DNA of 64,000 nucleotides from Limisphaerales bacterium (GCA_014382585.1 JACNJL010000037.1:33718-97717), one strand, 5' to 3'; positions 51,803-61,699 are shown, counted from the first letter of the stretch. Notes: a model not told the origin generated them from the sequence alone. Numbers and translations are program-made.

Positions 51803-53472
51803 AAAGTGACGAATCCAATTTACAGCCGTACGACGCCGACGAGCTAAACGCCCTGTGCGCCGGCCACTGCGACGGACGATTGAGCGAAGAGGAGTTTGCG
51901 CGGCTGGAGGCACTGCTCGCCGAGAGCCCCGAGGCGCGCGCGCAGTTTCTGCGCTACATGAATCTCGAGAGTGCCCTGCACGAGTACGGCGAGCCCGCTG
52001 GCTTGGCGTGGGGCGAGAGTGCGCATCCGCTGCTCGGCAACGCTCCCGCCCAATCCCCCACCGCGCGCTGGATGCCGTGGGCGCTCGCGGCGTCACTGGT
52101 CGCATTGCTGACTCTCGGAGTTTGGAAGTGGAACCAGCCCGAGCCCAAATCGTCCAACCCCATTACCAAGACCGCTGCCGCCATCCCGGTGGTTGTTCCC
52201 GGCGTGGCCGTGCTGGCCAAGGCGGTGGGCGTGGAATGGGAATCGCCCGCGTTGCCAGTCGGCACGGCGGTGCCAGCGGGGCGGCTGCTATTCTCGGCCG
52301 GCCTCGTGCGTCTGGAGTTTTATAGCGGCGCGGCGGTCATCCTCGAGGGGCCGGCGGATTTCGAGTTGCTGGGCATTGACTTGGCCAAGTGCCATCGCGG
52401 CAAGCTGCGGGCCATCGTGCCTGAGCCCGCAGCGGGGTTCACGGTGCTCACGCCGCAGGCGCGGTTGGTCGACCTCGGCACGGAGTTTGGCATCGACGTG
52501 GCGGAGAATGGCCCGGCCGAGGTTCATGTGTTTGATGGACGCGTGGAGGTCTATCCGCCCGATGGCCAAACCGTCACGGCCGACCTCACCGCCGGCAAAG
52601 CCGCGCGCATCAATGCCGCCGGCCAACTCAAGAATATTCCCGCCGACCCAACCCGATTTATTTCCGCGCCGGAGATTGCCGCCCAAGCCGATGCCCGCGT
52701 CGCCGAGCAGTTCGCCCGCTGGCGCGAGGCCAGTGTGCGATGGAAGACCGACCCCCGGCTGCTCGCCTATTATGATTTTCAGCGCAACGACAAACCGCGC
52801 CGCCTGCACAGCCAATGGACGGAACGACCGTGGCTCAACGGTGCCATCATCGGCTGCCGCTGGGCCGAGGGCCGCTGGCCGGGGAAGGGCGCGCTCGAGT
52901 TCAAGAACCCCGGCGACCGCGTTCGTTTGCCATTGCGCCGGCGCGAGAACGAGAACCGCCCCGATCCCGACAATCGAAAAGACCTCGACCTCCCCGCGCT
53001 GACCTTCGCCACGTGGGTGCGGATCGATGCGCTGGACCAGTCCTACCACAGCCTGCTCACGGCTGATGGAAAACGCCGCTATGCACCCGCGTGGCAAATC
53101 ACCGGCGACGGCCGGTTGCAATTCATATTGCAGCGCCAATCCAAGCTCAGCCCGTGGATCAGTGCCACAAAGCCGGTTTTCAAATCCCGCCGACTCGGCC
53201 AGTGGATACACTTGGCTTTGTCAATTGATACCTTGAGCGGACGCGTTATCCATTACGTCAATGGCCAGCGCGTGGCCTCGGCGAGCATGCCCCGGCCCAA
53301 ACCCCTGCGCGGCGGCTCAGTGGAACTGGGCAACTGGGGCCGCCCGCCGAAAGATGAGCCGAAATCCCAGCGCCGCTTCAACGGTCGTATGGATGAATTC
53401 ATGATTTTCGGCGAGGCGCTCGATGACAAAACCATTTTGGAAATTTACCAAGCAGGACAGCCCGGCGTTTAA
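51799..53472 (+). CDS. FecR-domain protein with C-terminal LamG domain
   Basis: A 557-residue membrane protein. Residues 1-90 are cytoplasmic and zinc-finger-like in arrangement (LNALCAGHCDGRLSEEE), where an anti-sigma region would contact the sigma factor. One membrane helix lies near 93-111 (WALAASLVALLTLGVWKW). A FecR domain covers about 155-290 (GRLLFSAGLVRLEFYSGAAVILEGPADFEL, VDLGTEFGIDV). A LamG domain covers about 345-550 (ALTFATWVRIDALDQSYHSLLTADG, FNGRMDEFMIFGEAL). The design suggests sensing of extracellular carbohydrate coupled to the ECF sigma factor encoded just before it. Confidence 0.88.
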   Translation: MKSDESNLQPYDADELNALCAGHCDGRLSEEEFARLEALLAESPEARAQFLRYMNLESALHEYGEPAGLAWGESAHPLLGNAPAQSPTARWMPWALAASLVALLTLGVWKWNQPEPKSSNPITKTAAAIPVVVPGVAVLAKAVGVEWESPALPVGTAVPAGRLLFSAGLVRLEFYSGAAVILEGPADFELLGIDLAKCHRGKLRAIVPEPAAGFTVLTPQARLVDLGTEFGIDVAENGPAEVHVFDGRVEVYPPDGQTVTADLTAGKAARINAAGQLKNIPADPTRFISAPEIAAQADARVAEQFARWREASVRWKTDPRLLAYYDFQRNDKPRRLHSQWTERPWLNGAIIGCRWAEGRWPGKGALEFKNPGDRVRLPLRRRENENRPDPDNRKDLDLPALTFATWVRIDALDQSYHSLLTADGKRRYAPAWQITGDGRLQFILQRQSKLSPWISATKPVFKSRRLGQWIHLALSIDTLSGRVIHYVNGQRVASASMPRPKPLRGGSVELGNWGRPPKDEPKSQRRFNGRMDEFMIFGEALDDKTILEIYQAGQPGV

Positions 53473-53523
53473 TTTTTTTAAAAAACAGGCAATGAAATCC
53501 CAATCAAGAGAGTCCAAAACACG

Positions 53524-55962
53524 ATGAAATTGAACCGCACCCTCTGGACCGCGGCCGTCGGGCTGGCGTTGTCGGCGTTGGGGCTGCCCGCGCAGCAAAG
53601 CCCCACGGCGGCGCAGGTGGAGTTTTTTGAGAAAAAAATCCGGCCGGTGCTGGTGAACGAGTGCTACCAATGCCACTCGGCGAAGTCCGATAAAATAAAG
53701 GGCGAGCTATTGCTGGACACGAAGGCCGGCACGCGCAAGGGAGGCGAGAGCGGGCCGGCGGTGGTGCCGCGCAACCTCAAGAAAAGTCTGCTCATCGAAG
53801 CGGTGCGCTGGGACAATGACGATTTGCAAATGCCGCCCAAGAAAAAATTGCCCGATTCGGTCATCGCCGACCTTGAGAAATGGGTGGCGATGGGCGCGCC
53901 CGATCCGCGCTCGGAACAGAGTGCCGTGGCCATCAAGCGCGATATCGACATTGAGGCGGGCAAAAAATATTGGGCGTTCCAGCCGGTTAAGCCAGTTGCA
54001 CCGAAACTGAAAAACAAATCTTGGCCACGCACGGGCATTGATCGCCACGTGCTTGCGGGGCTGGAAGCGAAGGGCTTGAGACCCGTCGCCGACGCTGACC
54101 GGCGCACGCTCATTCGCCGCGTTTATTATGACCTCACCGGTTTGCCGCCTTCACCGAGTGAGGTGGCGGGTTTTCTCACGGACACATCACCCAAGGCGCT
54201 TGAAAAAGTTGTCGACCGGTTGCTGGCTAGTCCGCAGTTTGGCGAGCGATGGGGTCGCCATTGGCTGGACGTCGCGCGCTACGCCGAAAGCAATGGCATG
54301 GAGCGCAACGCCGCCTTCCCGCACGCGTGGCGCTATCGTGATTACGTCATCGATTCGTTTAACGCCGACAAGCCCTTCAACGAGTTTATCAAAGAACAAA
54401 TCGCCGGCGACCTTTTGCCCGGCAAATCCACCGACGCACGCCGCATCGCCACGGGTTTTCTCGCGATGGGGCCGAAGTCGCTTAACAACCGTGACGCCCG
54501 CGAATTCAAAATGGATGTGGTCGACGAGCAACTCGACGTGACCACGCGCGCGTTCATGGCCGTCACCGTCGCCTGTGCGCGCTGCCACGACCACAAGTTT
54601 GATCCGATCCCCACCGAGGATTACTATTCGCTGGCCGGAGTGTTTGCGAGTACCCAAACACTTTTTGGCGGTGCCACCGGCGGCGGGATTCGGCACCAAA
54701 CGAAACTCATTGAGCTGGCGGAAGGGCGCGCGAAGTCGGGTGTGAACCCCAAGCAAGCGGACAACACAACAAAGATTGCCGCGCTGCAAAAGCGCCAGCG
54801 CACGCTCGTGGTTGAGCAAAAAAAACTGCAGACGGAGTTGAAGGGTAAGGCGAAGATTGATCCGCGCTTCAAGAAAATCCAAAAGGAAACCCGCTCGATT
54901 GCTCTCGAACTGCGGAAATTGCGCGGTGGAAATACCGGCAAACCCAAGCAATCCGGACCGCTGGCGATGGGCGCAATCGAAGGCAAGCCCACGAATATCA
55001 AAGTGCACATTCGCGGCAACACCGGCACGCTGGGCGTAATGACCCAACGCGGCTTCCCGCGTGTCCTGGATTTTGGCGGGCCGACGGTTGATGCAACACA
55101 AAGCGGCCGCCTTCAACTCGCCGAGTGGATTGCTCATCGCGACAATCCGCTCACCGCGCGCGTGTTTGCCAATCGCGTGTGGCATCATCTGTTTGGGCGC
55201 GGCATCGTCCGCACGGTCGACAACTTTGGCGCCACCGGCGAACGCCCCACCAACCCGGCGTTGCTCGATCACCTTGCCGCGCGCTTCATCGCGCAGGATT
55301 GGTCGGTGAAAAAACTCGTGCGCGAAATCGTCCTGTCGCGCACCTATCAAATGTCCAGCGCGCACTCCGCCGCCAACGCCAAGGCGGATCCGGACAACTC
55401 GCTTTTCTGGAAAATGAACCAGCGCCGGCTTGACGCCGAGAGTATGCGCGACGGCATGCTCGCCACCGCCGGCCAGCTCAACCTCACGCCATACCAAGGC
55501 ACGGAGCTCGCTAAAATCGCCGGCAATCTTGGTCGCAATGTTCAGCAACTCGACCGCTTGCGCAATGCCGAGCACAATCACCGCAGCATTTATTTGCCCG
55601 TTGCGCGCCAAGCCGTGCCGGATATATTGAAGGCTTTCGATTTTGCCGAGCCGAGCATCATTGTGGGTCGCCGCGAAATTACCATCGTACCCACGCAGGC
55701 GCTGTTTTTGTTGAACAGCAAATTTGTCACCGAGCAATCCAAGGCAATGGCCGCGCGCGTGTTGCGCGCCGGCGAGGATCGCGCGCGCATTAATCTCGCG
55801 TTTCAGCTCGCCTTCGCCCGCGCCGCCACGCCGGCCGAGCAGTCGCGCACCGCCGCCTTTCTCGCCGAGTGCAACACCGACGGCACGTCCGCTGAGTTGC
55901 AGGCGTGGACCACGTTGTGCCAAGCTCTGCTGGCCAGCGCGGAGTTTCGTTATTTAAATTAA
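53524..55962 (+). CDS. PSCyt1-DUF1549-DUF1553 protein
   Basis: An 812-residue exported protein with the complete classical domain order. Signal peptide to residue 24. PSCyt1 about 35-125 has CYQCH (45-49) and MPPKKKLPDSV. DUF1549 about 170-385 (GLRPVADADRRTLIRRVYYDL, FGERWGRHWLDVARYAES) ends in CARCHDHKFDPI. A coiled lysine-rich linker follows. DUF1553 (about 520-790) contains ARVFANRVWHHLFGRGIV. This is the intact relative of the collapsed copy at 50242. It is followed by DUF1501 after eight bases. Confidence 0.92.
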   Translation: MKLNRTLWTAAVGLALSALGLPAQQSPTAAQVEFFEKKIRPVLVNECYQCHSAKSDKIKGELLLDTKAGTRKGGESGPAVVPRNLKKSLLIEAVRWDNDDLQMPPKKKLPDSVIADLEKWVAMGAPDPRSEQSAVAIKRDIDIEAGKKYWAFQPVKPVAPKLKNKSWPRTGIDRHVLAGLEAKGLRPVADADRRTLIRRVYYDLTGLPPSPSEVAGFLTDTSPKALEKVVDRLLASPQFGERWGRHWLDVARYAESNGMERNAAFPHAWRYRDYVIDSFNADKPFNEFIKEQIAGDLLPGKSTDARRIATGFLAMGPKSLNNRDAREFKMDVVDEQLDVTTRAFMAVTVACARCHDHKFDPIPTEDYYSLAGVFASTQTLFGGATGGGIRHQTKLIELAEGRAKSGVNPKQADNTTKIAALQKRQRTLVVEQKKLQTELKGKAKIDPRFKKIQKETRSIALELRKLRGGNTGKPKQSGPLAMGAIEGKPTNIKVHIRGNTGTLGVMTQRGFPRVLDFGGPTVDATQSGRLQLAEWIAHRDNPLTARVFANRVWHHLFGRGIVRTVDNFGATGERPTNPALLDHLAARFIAQDWSVKKLVREIVLSRTYQMSSAHSAANAKADPDNSLFWKMNQRRLDAESMRDGMLATAGQLNLTPYQGTELAKIAGNLGRNVQQLDRLRNAEHNHRSIYLPVARQAVPDILKAFDFAEPSIIVGRREITIVPTQALFLLNSKFVTEQSKAMAARVLRAGEDRARINLAFQLAFARAATPAEQSRTAAFLAECNTDGTSAELQAWTTLCQALLASAEFRYLN

Positions 55963-55970
55963 TTAAAACT

Positions 55971-57356
55971 ATGGACACCACATCACTAAACTTTTCGCGC
56001 CGCGACGCGTTGCAAAGTATGAGCGCAGGCTTCGGCTTTATGGCGTTTGCGGGCCTCAGCACCATGGCCGCGCACGCCGCGCAACGATATCAAAACCCGC
56101 TCGCGCCCAAGCAGCCGCACTTCAAACCACGCGCCAAGCGCATCATTTTTTGTTGTATGCGCGGCGGGCCGTCGCACGTGGACACGTTTGATTACAAACC
56201 GGCGCTGGCCAAGAATGACGGCAAAACCGCCAGCGGGTTTGGCAATCGCAAGTTGATGGAATCGCCCTGGAAATTTCCCAAGCGCGGCAAAAGTGGCCTT
56301 GAGATTTCCGAGCTCTACCCGCATCTCGCTAAGCATGCGGATAAAATGTGCCTGCTCAACAGTATGTACGGCGATATCCCGAATCATCCGCAGTGCTTTG
56401 TGCAACTGCACACCGGCAGCTTTCAATTTGTGCGGCCCAGCCTCGGCTCGTGGCTGCTGTACGGCCTCGGCACGGAGAACCAAAACCTGCCGGGCTTCGT
56501 CACGCTAAACCCGCCCTCGCGGGTGGGTGGCGCGCAGAATTATGGCAGCGCGTTTTTGCCGGCCATTTATCAGGGCACGCGCATTGGCAATCTCGGCCAA
56601 CCGCTCAAGGATGTGAAGCTTCCAAACCTCGGCAATGCCCGCCTCGATGCAGCAGCGCAACGACGCCAGCTTGATTACATCCAGTCGCTCAATCGCGACC
56701 TCAAAGACCGCAATGAAGCCAGTGCGCAAATTGATGGCGTCATCGAAAGCTATGAACTTGCCTTCCGCATGCAAAGCGCACTGCCCAAGGTGATGAGCCT
56801 CAAAGGCGAAAAGCAATCCACGCTTGAGGCGTACGGTATCGGCGGCGGCGACACAGATAATTTTGGCCGTCAATGTTTGCTTGCGCGGCGAATGGTCGAG
56901 AGCGGCGTGCGGTTCGTGGAAATTTCTCATTCCAACTGGGATCAACACAAAGCCCTGCGCGCGCGCCTCGGCGCCAACTGCAAAGCCACCGACCAGCCGA
57001 TGGCCGCGCTGCTCGCTGACCTCGAAGAGCGCGGTTTGCTTGAAGACACTCTCGTGATGTGGGGCGGCGAATTCGGCCGCACCCCGCACGCCAAGCAACA
57101 AGACGGCCGCGACCATAACGCCAGCGGCTTCAGCTACTGGCTCGCCGGCGGTGGCGTAAAAGGAGGAATGCGCTACGGCGCCACCGACGAGCACGGCATT
57201 AAAGCCGTCGAAAATCGGATGCACTTCCACGACCTGCATGCCACGCTCCTGCACCTCATGGGCCTCGACCACGAAAAGCTAACTTACCGCTACGCGGGTC
57301 GCGATTTTCGCCTGACCGACGTCCACGGCAACGTGGCTAAAGAGATTTTGGGGTAG
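55971..57356 (+). CDS. DUF1501 Tat-exported protein
   Basis: A 461-residue DUF1501 protein. Twin-arginine-like signal FSRRDALQSMSAGFGFMAFAG. Conserved segments: IIFCCMRGGPSHVDTFDYKP, CLLNSMYGDIPNHPQCFVQLH, VRFVEISHSNWDQH and MWGGEFGRTPHAKQQDGRDHN. Ends RDFRLTDVHGNVAKEILG, the stretch also preserved in the pseudogene at 50242. ATG 55971 is chosen because the frame upstream runs inside the preceding gene. Transcribed with the PSCyt1 gene. Confidence 0.92.
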   Translation: MDTTSLNFSRRDALQSMSAGFGFMAFAGLSTMAAHAAQRYQNPLAPKQPHFKPRAKRIIFCCMRGGPSHVDTFDYKPALAKNDGKTASGFGNRKLMESPWKFPKRGKSGLEISELYPHLAKHADKMCLLNSMYGDIPNHPQCFVQLHTGSFQFVRPSLGSWLLYGLGTENQNLPGFVTLNPPSRVGGAQNYGSAFLPAIYQGTRIGNLGQPLKDVKLPNLGNARLDAAAQRRQLDYIQSLNRDLKDRNEASAQIDGVIESYELAFRMQSALPKVMSLKGEKQSTLEAYGIGGGDTDNFGRQCLLARRMVESGVRFVEISHSNWDQHKALRARLGANCKATDQPMAALLADLEERGLLEDTLVMWGGEFGRTPHAKQQDGRDHNASGFSYWLAGGGVKGGMRYGATDEHGIKAVENRMHFHDLHATLLHLMGLDHEKLTYRYAGRDFRLTDVHGNVAKEILG

Positions 57357-57409
57357 CGGAAGATTGTTCCATTTCCCGCTTGGTGCTAATCTGTGCACCG
57401 AGCGGAAAT

Positions 57410-58120
57410 ATGTTTAAAAAAATCGCAAAGTATATTTGGAGTCTCCGCAAGGCGTATCTCACAAATTTTCGCCAAACTCATTATGCGCAGTTTGGCGAAG
57501 ACATTGTTCTCGATGAATTGCTGAAGCCCGAACTTTGCGATGGATTTTACGTGGACGTGGGTTGCTACCATCCCAAAAAACATTCCAATACCTATCGCCT
57601 TCACCAACGAGGTTGGAACGGCATCAATATTGATTTGGAAGAAGACAAGATTCGCCTCTTCAATCTGTGCCGCCCCAATGACCATAACGTGGTGTGTCCC
57701 GTTTCTGATTTGGAAGAGACCGTGACCATCCGCCGATTCAGCTCCTTTGGTTTGGGCACCACAATCAATTCCCAACAAGCGGCGGGTACAAATGAAGCCG
57801 TGTTTGATGAACGCCAAGCCAAGACAAAAACCCTCGCGCAAATCATCGAAGAAAGCCCGTTTGCCGGTCGGAAAATTGACTTGCTTTCAATCGAAGCCGA
57901 GGGGATGGACGAGAGAATTTTGAAATCAGTCGACTTCGATCGGCATTTCCCTAAGATCATTCTCATCGAAGATTATCATCGGAACATCGGCGAAATCATC
58001 GGAACTGATTCGTACAAATTGTTGACCAGTAAAGGCTACGCCTTGCGCAGTTGGACGTTTTACACACTCATCTTTGTCCAGCCCGAGACGGACATATTGA
58101 TGCCAAGGGAGAACAAATAA
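57410..58120 (+). CDS. FkbM-family methyltransferase
   Basis: A 236-residue SAM-dependent methyltransferase of the FkbM family. YAQFGEDIVLDELL and GFYVDVGCYHPKKHSNTY are the family hallmarks, followed by GWNGINIDLEEDKIRLF and DLLSIEAEGMDERILK. Members methylate sugar or lipid hydroxyls, often in exopolysaccharide synthesis. Codon use is AT-richer than the neighbours, a hint of transfer. The ATG at 57410 lies 53 bases after DUF1501; the frame opens upstream at 57380 without support. Confidence 0.88.
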   Translation: MFKKIAKYIWSLRKAYLTNFRQTHYAQFGEDIVLDELLKPELCDGFYVDVGCYHPKKHSNTYRLHQRGWNGINIDLEEDKIRLFNLCRPNDHNVVCPVSDLEETVTIRRFSSFGLGTTINSQQAAGTNEAVFDERQAKTKTLAQIIEESPFAGRKIDLLSIEAEGMDERILKSVDFDRHFPKIILIEDYHRNIGEIIGTDSYKLLTSKGYALRSWTFYTLIFVQPETDILMPRENK

Positions 58121-58223
58121 CACGAATTCGGTGTGCCGCTCCAACCATATTCAGACCCTGTCGGCTAGGTGCCGATAGCACGGGGTGCTTGCCAATCTGT
58201 TTCGACAACGGCATCCTTTTCGC

Positions 58224-59702
58224 ATGCGTTTTTCTCTTCGAATATTGTTGTTAGTATTCTTGTCGTTAGCACTTCACGCGGCGGATAAAAAGCCCAACAT
58301 TCTGTTCATCGCCATCGACGATCAGAACGATTGGATCGGCTACCTTGGCGGGCATCCGATGGTGAAGACGCCCCACATCGATCGCCTCGCCAAGCGCGGC
58401 ACGGCCTTCACCAACGCCCATTGCCAGTCGCCCCTGTGCAATCCTTCGCGCACCAGCCTGATGATTGGCCGGCGCCCCGGGAGCACGGGGATTTATGGAC
58501 TGTCGCCTTGGTTCCGGAATGTGCCGGAGTTTAAAGACGTAGTTTCCCTGCCGCAGTATTTGAAGAAGCATGGCGGTTACAAAACCTATACCACCGGCAA
58601 GATTTATCACGGCCGTTATGGCCGGCAAAAAACAGACAACGAATTTGATTTCATTGGCCCAGGCGCAAGCGGCGCTCCCTTTCCTGAGGGTAAGAAAAAA
58701 TTGGTCACCACACCATTTGGAAACCATAAACTGGTCGACTGGGGCACCTTCCCGCATAAGGACGAGGACAAGGGCGATTGGAAGGTCGCCGATTGGGCCG
58801 TCGATCAACTGAACCAAAAACCGCAGGAACCCTTCTTCATGTCCGTCGGTTTTTTCCTGCCGCACGTGCCCCTCTTTGCCACGCAGAAATGGTTCGACCT
58901 ATACCCGAACGACGACACAGTCCTGCCGAAGATTAAACGAAACGATCGCGAGGATACCCCGCGCTTTAGCTGGTACATGCACTGGTATTTGCCAGAAGTC
59001 CGCCAAAAATGGTTGGAGGACAATAACGAGTGGCGAAACATCACCCGCAGTTATCTAGCCTGCACCTCCTTCATGGACTCACAGGTGGGCCGAGTGCTTG
59101 CCGCGCTGAAGAAAAATGGTCTGGAAGAAAACACGATCATTGTCCTCTGGAGCGATCACGGCTGGCACGTAGGCGAGAAAGGAATCTCAGGCAAAAACTC
59201 TTTGTGGGATGATGGAACGCGCGTGCCCTTAATCTTTGCCGGCCCAGGTGTGAAACCCGGTCAAATCTGCGCCAAACCCGCTGAGCTATTGGATATCTAT
59301 CCAACCTTGGCTGATATGCTGAAATTACCCAAAAACAAAACGCTCGAAGGCCACAGCCTTATCCCTCAGTTGAAGAACGCGCAGGCCGAACGCGAATGGC
59401 CCGCCATCACCACCCACAACCACGACAACCACGGCGTGCGCAGCGAACACTGGCGCTTTATCCAATACGCCGATGGCAGCCAGGAACTGTATGACATGAG
59501 GAAAGATCCCAACGAATGGAACAACCTCGCGCATGACTCGAAATACGCTGAAGTGATTGCGCAGCACAAAAAATATTTACCCAAGGCAAACCGCATGCCC
59601 GCCCCAGGCAGCCGCTCCCGCATTCTGACCTACAAAGACGGAAAAGTCATTTGGCAGGGTGAAGAAGTTAAACCCAATGATCCGATTCCGGGGTTGGACT
59701 AG
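58224..59702 (+). CDS. Iduronate-2-sulfatase-like sulfatase
   Basis: A 492-residue secreted sulfatase. The signal peptide (MRFSLRILLLVFLSLALHAA) is unrelated to the repeat-derived ones in the other three. AIDDQNDWIGYLGGHP gives metal-binding D32 and D33. CNPSR puts formylglycine at C72. The SRTSLMIGRRPGSTGIYG, YTTGKIYHG and LWSDHGWHVGEK segments match iduronate-2-sulfatase-type enzymes. The frame opens at 58185, but ATG 58224 starts the signal peptide. Last gene of the ECF sigma-led cluster. Confidence 0.92.
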   Translation: MRFSLRILLLVFLSLALHAADKKPNILFIAIDDQNDWIGYLGGHPMVKTPHIDRLAKRGTAFTNAHCQSPLCNPSRTSLMIGRRPGSTGIYGLSPWFRNVPEFKDVVSLPQYLKKHGGYKTYTTGKIYHGRYGRQKTDNEFDFIGPGASGAPFPEGKKKLVTTPFGNHKLVDWGTFPHKDEDKGDWKVADWAVDQLNQKPQEPFFMSVGFFLPHVPLFATQKWFDLYPNDDTVLPKIKRNDREDTPRFSWYMHWYLPEVRQKWLEDNNEWRNITRSYLACTSFMDSQVGRVLAALKKNGLEENTIIVLWSDHGWHVGEKGISGKNSLWDDGTRVPLIFAGPGVKPGQICAKPAELLDIYPTLADMLKLPKNKTLEGHSLIPQLKNAQAEREWPAITTHNHDNHGVRSEHWRFIQYADGSQELYDMRKDPNEWNNLAHDSKYAEVIAQHKKYLPKANRMPAPGSRSRILTYKDGKVIWQGEEVKPNDPIPGLD

Positions 59703-59777
59703 GGGAATAAAGAGTGTTACAGACCTGTTTTACTAGGTGCCCCAGCGATCAAAAACGGGGTTAAATGACAAAATTTG

Positions 59778-60572
59778 TTAATCTTCGAAAATATTTTCTC
59801 GATGAGTCGCAAGAAACGCAGGTTCAGGCAAAGCCGCATCTTGCGGAATGTTCAGTGCTTTTCCTTCATATTTTCCAAAGTTTGCATCTATTGCTTTCTG
59901 GTTTAGCTCGGCAGTCAGTCTGCTGGACAGCATTAATTGAAAATTGTCATCGAATGCAATAAGTCCTCTGTCAAATGCTGCGTCATGGAGGCGTGAAAGG
60001 CACAAGCCGTTTCGCACATTAAGCCTTTCATCAGGGTTTGAGCTCCAAGGTAATATGTGCGACGCGATGAGCAAATCTCGTAAGGCTATTTGGCTAACAC
60101 CACATCGTCCTCCAAAGTTGTTTAAGACTGATTCTCTAAAGTAATCCTGCCCACGCCGTTGCTTAACATTTGCTTCAATCTCAGTTTCCCCATCAAGTCG
60201 TCTCGGTTCTTTCTGAAATCCCAGCTTAGGCAAAATTATTATGTTGGTATCTTCATCAACCTCAAATAATTCACGCAACGCATTTTCACTATCCGGCACC
60301 GTTTCATTCAGCTCAGCATGAAACTCATCCCATACAACACGGTCCAAATTGCTTGCTCCCGCAAGCCCTTGGATTCCTCTTAATTTCAAGTGAGGATCGA
60401 ACGAGGCAAAATTGCTGAGTTTCATGGCAATACTGCCGGGCGTCCTTTTTAGTTTTTCAGCTAGTTTAACAATGACTGGGTTTCTGGAATGAAACGCTCC
60501 GAATGTAAGTTTATGATATATGTTCAATGTTACGAATAATTCGTCACGCGCCCATCGTTTGCCAGCTGCCAT
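59778..60572 (-). CDS. HNH endonuclease family protein
   Basis: A 264-residue protein with an HNH domain at about 150-230. The motif is CGVSQIALRDLLIASHILPW (the histidine of ASH at 172), then N188 in VRNGLCLSRLHDAAFDRGL with H196. Such proteins with a long N-terminal helical region are often restriction endonucleases or defence nucleases. The N-terminal 110 residues (GKRWARDELFVTLNIYHKLTFGAFHSRNP) are shared with that group. It is AT-richer than its neighbours and lies near a type I restriction gene, hinting at a defence or transfer region. ATG 60572. Confidence 0.85.
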   Translation of the reverse strand: MAAGKRWARDELFVTLNIYHKLTFGAFHSRNPVIVKLAEKLKRTPGSIAMKLSNFASFDPHLKLRGIQGLAGASNLDRVVWDEFHAELNETVPDSENALRELFEVDEDTNIIILPKLGFQKEPRRLDGETEIEANVKQRRGQDYFRESVLNNFGGRCGVSQIALRDLLIASHILPWSSNPDERLNVRNGLCLSRLHDAAFDRGLIAFDDNFQLMLSSRLTAELNQKAIDANFGKYEGKALNIPQDAALPEPAFLATHRENIFED

Positions 60573-60865
60573 GTTTTGATTTTGGCAGAATAAGTAAATC
60601 TAAAAAAGCCTGATCCAGTCATTCGCCGGATCCGGCGGATGCTTGGCTGAGGGGGGCGCAGACCATTCTTCCCTCGGCGATGCCGTTTCCCCAGACCACA
60701 AGGGCTTCGCCAAGATCGGCGAAGGCGTTTGGGTGTGCGGCGGAGAGATTGCCGCGGGTGGCGGGAGTGTTTCACTTGGCAGCGAATGGTTTGCTGAGCT
60801 TGGCGATCACAGCGCCACAAAAGGGTCCGTTGACGCAACTTGTGGGCGTCGTTAGGATTTTCGGC
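60573..60865. other. Intergenic stretch with an unassigned coding-like frame
   Basis: Lies between two divergent genes. On the minus strand a frame from ATG 60867 reads to a TGA near 60772, then on to a TGA near 60622, giving coding-like peptides (SCVNGPFCGAVIAKLSKPF, NAFADLGEALVVWGNGIAEG). The plus strand is also open for about 70 codons. I cannot decide whether it is a gene remnant or a conserved non-coding segment. No SECIS-like hairpin follows the internal TGA. Confidence 0.3.
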
Positions 60866-61699
60866 ATGAGGTTCCGTATTTCGATTCTGCTGGCGGTGAT
60901 GATGGGGGGGGCGGCTTTGTCGGCGGCGGAACCGCCTTTGGAGCCGCCGGTTTATCGGACGGAGAAGAATATTCTCTATCGCTCCGGCAAGCTCACCGAT
61001 TACATGCGCGAGCGGTGCCGGTTGGATGTGTATTTTCCGGTGCACAAAAAGGAGTTCCCCACGGTGGTGTGGTTTCATGGCGGCGGCTTGAAGGCCGGCC
61101 ATCGGTCGGTGCCCGAGGCGCTGCTGAATCAAGGGATCGCGGTGGTGGCGGTGAATTACCGGCTCCATCCGAAGGTGAAGGCGCCCGCGTATATCGAGGA
61201 CGCAGCGGCGGCTGTGGCGTGGACGTTTAAACACATCAAAGATTTCGGCGGCTCGCCAAAGCGGATTTATGTGAGCGGCCATTCGGCGGGCGGTTATCTC
61301 ACGAGCATGGTGGGGCTGGATAAACGCTGGCTGGCGGCGCACAAGGTGGATGCCGATGCTCTAGCCGGGCTCATTCCTTATAGCGGCCACACGATCACGC
61401 ATTTCACGGTGCGGGCCGAGCGCGGGATCGACGGCAAGCAACCGATTGTTGACGCGTTGGCGCCGTTGTTTCATGTGCGCAAGGAAGCGCCGCCGTTGCT
61501 GTTGATCACCGGCGATCGCAAGCTGGAGATGCTCGGGCGTTATGAGGAAAACGCCTATCTCTGGCGTATGATGAAGGTGGTCGGTCATGCTGACACGCAG
61601 CTCATGGAGCTGGACGGTTATAACCACGGCCAAATGGCCGCGCCAGCGCATCCATTGCTGCTACGGTTTATTCAGCGGATCGAGAAAACCATCGAATAA
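60866..61699 (+). CDS. Secreted alpha/beta-hydrolase (esterase)
   Basis: A 277-residue esterase of the alpha/beta-hydrolase fold. Signal peptide MRFRISILLAVMMGGAALSAA. The oxyanion-hole motif WFHGGG and nucleophile motif GHSAGG (GxSxG) are as in carboxylesterases of the hormone-sensitive-lipase-like group. The catalytic aspartate is likely in LLITGDRKL and the histidine in DGYNHGQM. It probably deacylates a carbohydrate or xenobiotic ester in the periplasm. ATG 60866 chosen because the signal peptide starts there. Confidence 0.9.
   Translation: MRFRISILLAVMMGGAALSAAEPPLEPPVYRTEKNILYRSGKLTDYMRERCRLDVYFPVHKKEFPTVVWFHGGGLKAGHRSVPEALLNQGIAVVAVNYRLHPKVKAPAYIEDAAAAVAWTFKHIKDFGGSPKRIYVSGHSAGGYLTSMVGLDKRWLAAHKVDADALAGLIPYSGHTITHFTVRAERGIDGKQPIVDALAPLFHVRKEAPPLLLITGDRKLEMLGRYEENAYLWRMMKVVGHADTQLMELDGYNHGQMAAPAHPLLLRFIQRIEKTIE

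Noticed and set aside
54187..55923. A 578-codon minus-strand frame
   Set aside because: Antisense shadow of the PSCyt1-DUF1549-DUF1553 gene.
60643..60855. Plus-strand small protein before the esterase
   Set aside because: No ribosome-binding site or family match; competes with an equally plausible minus-strand frame.
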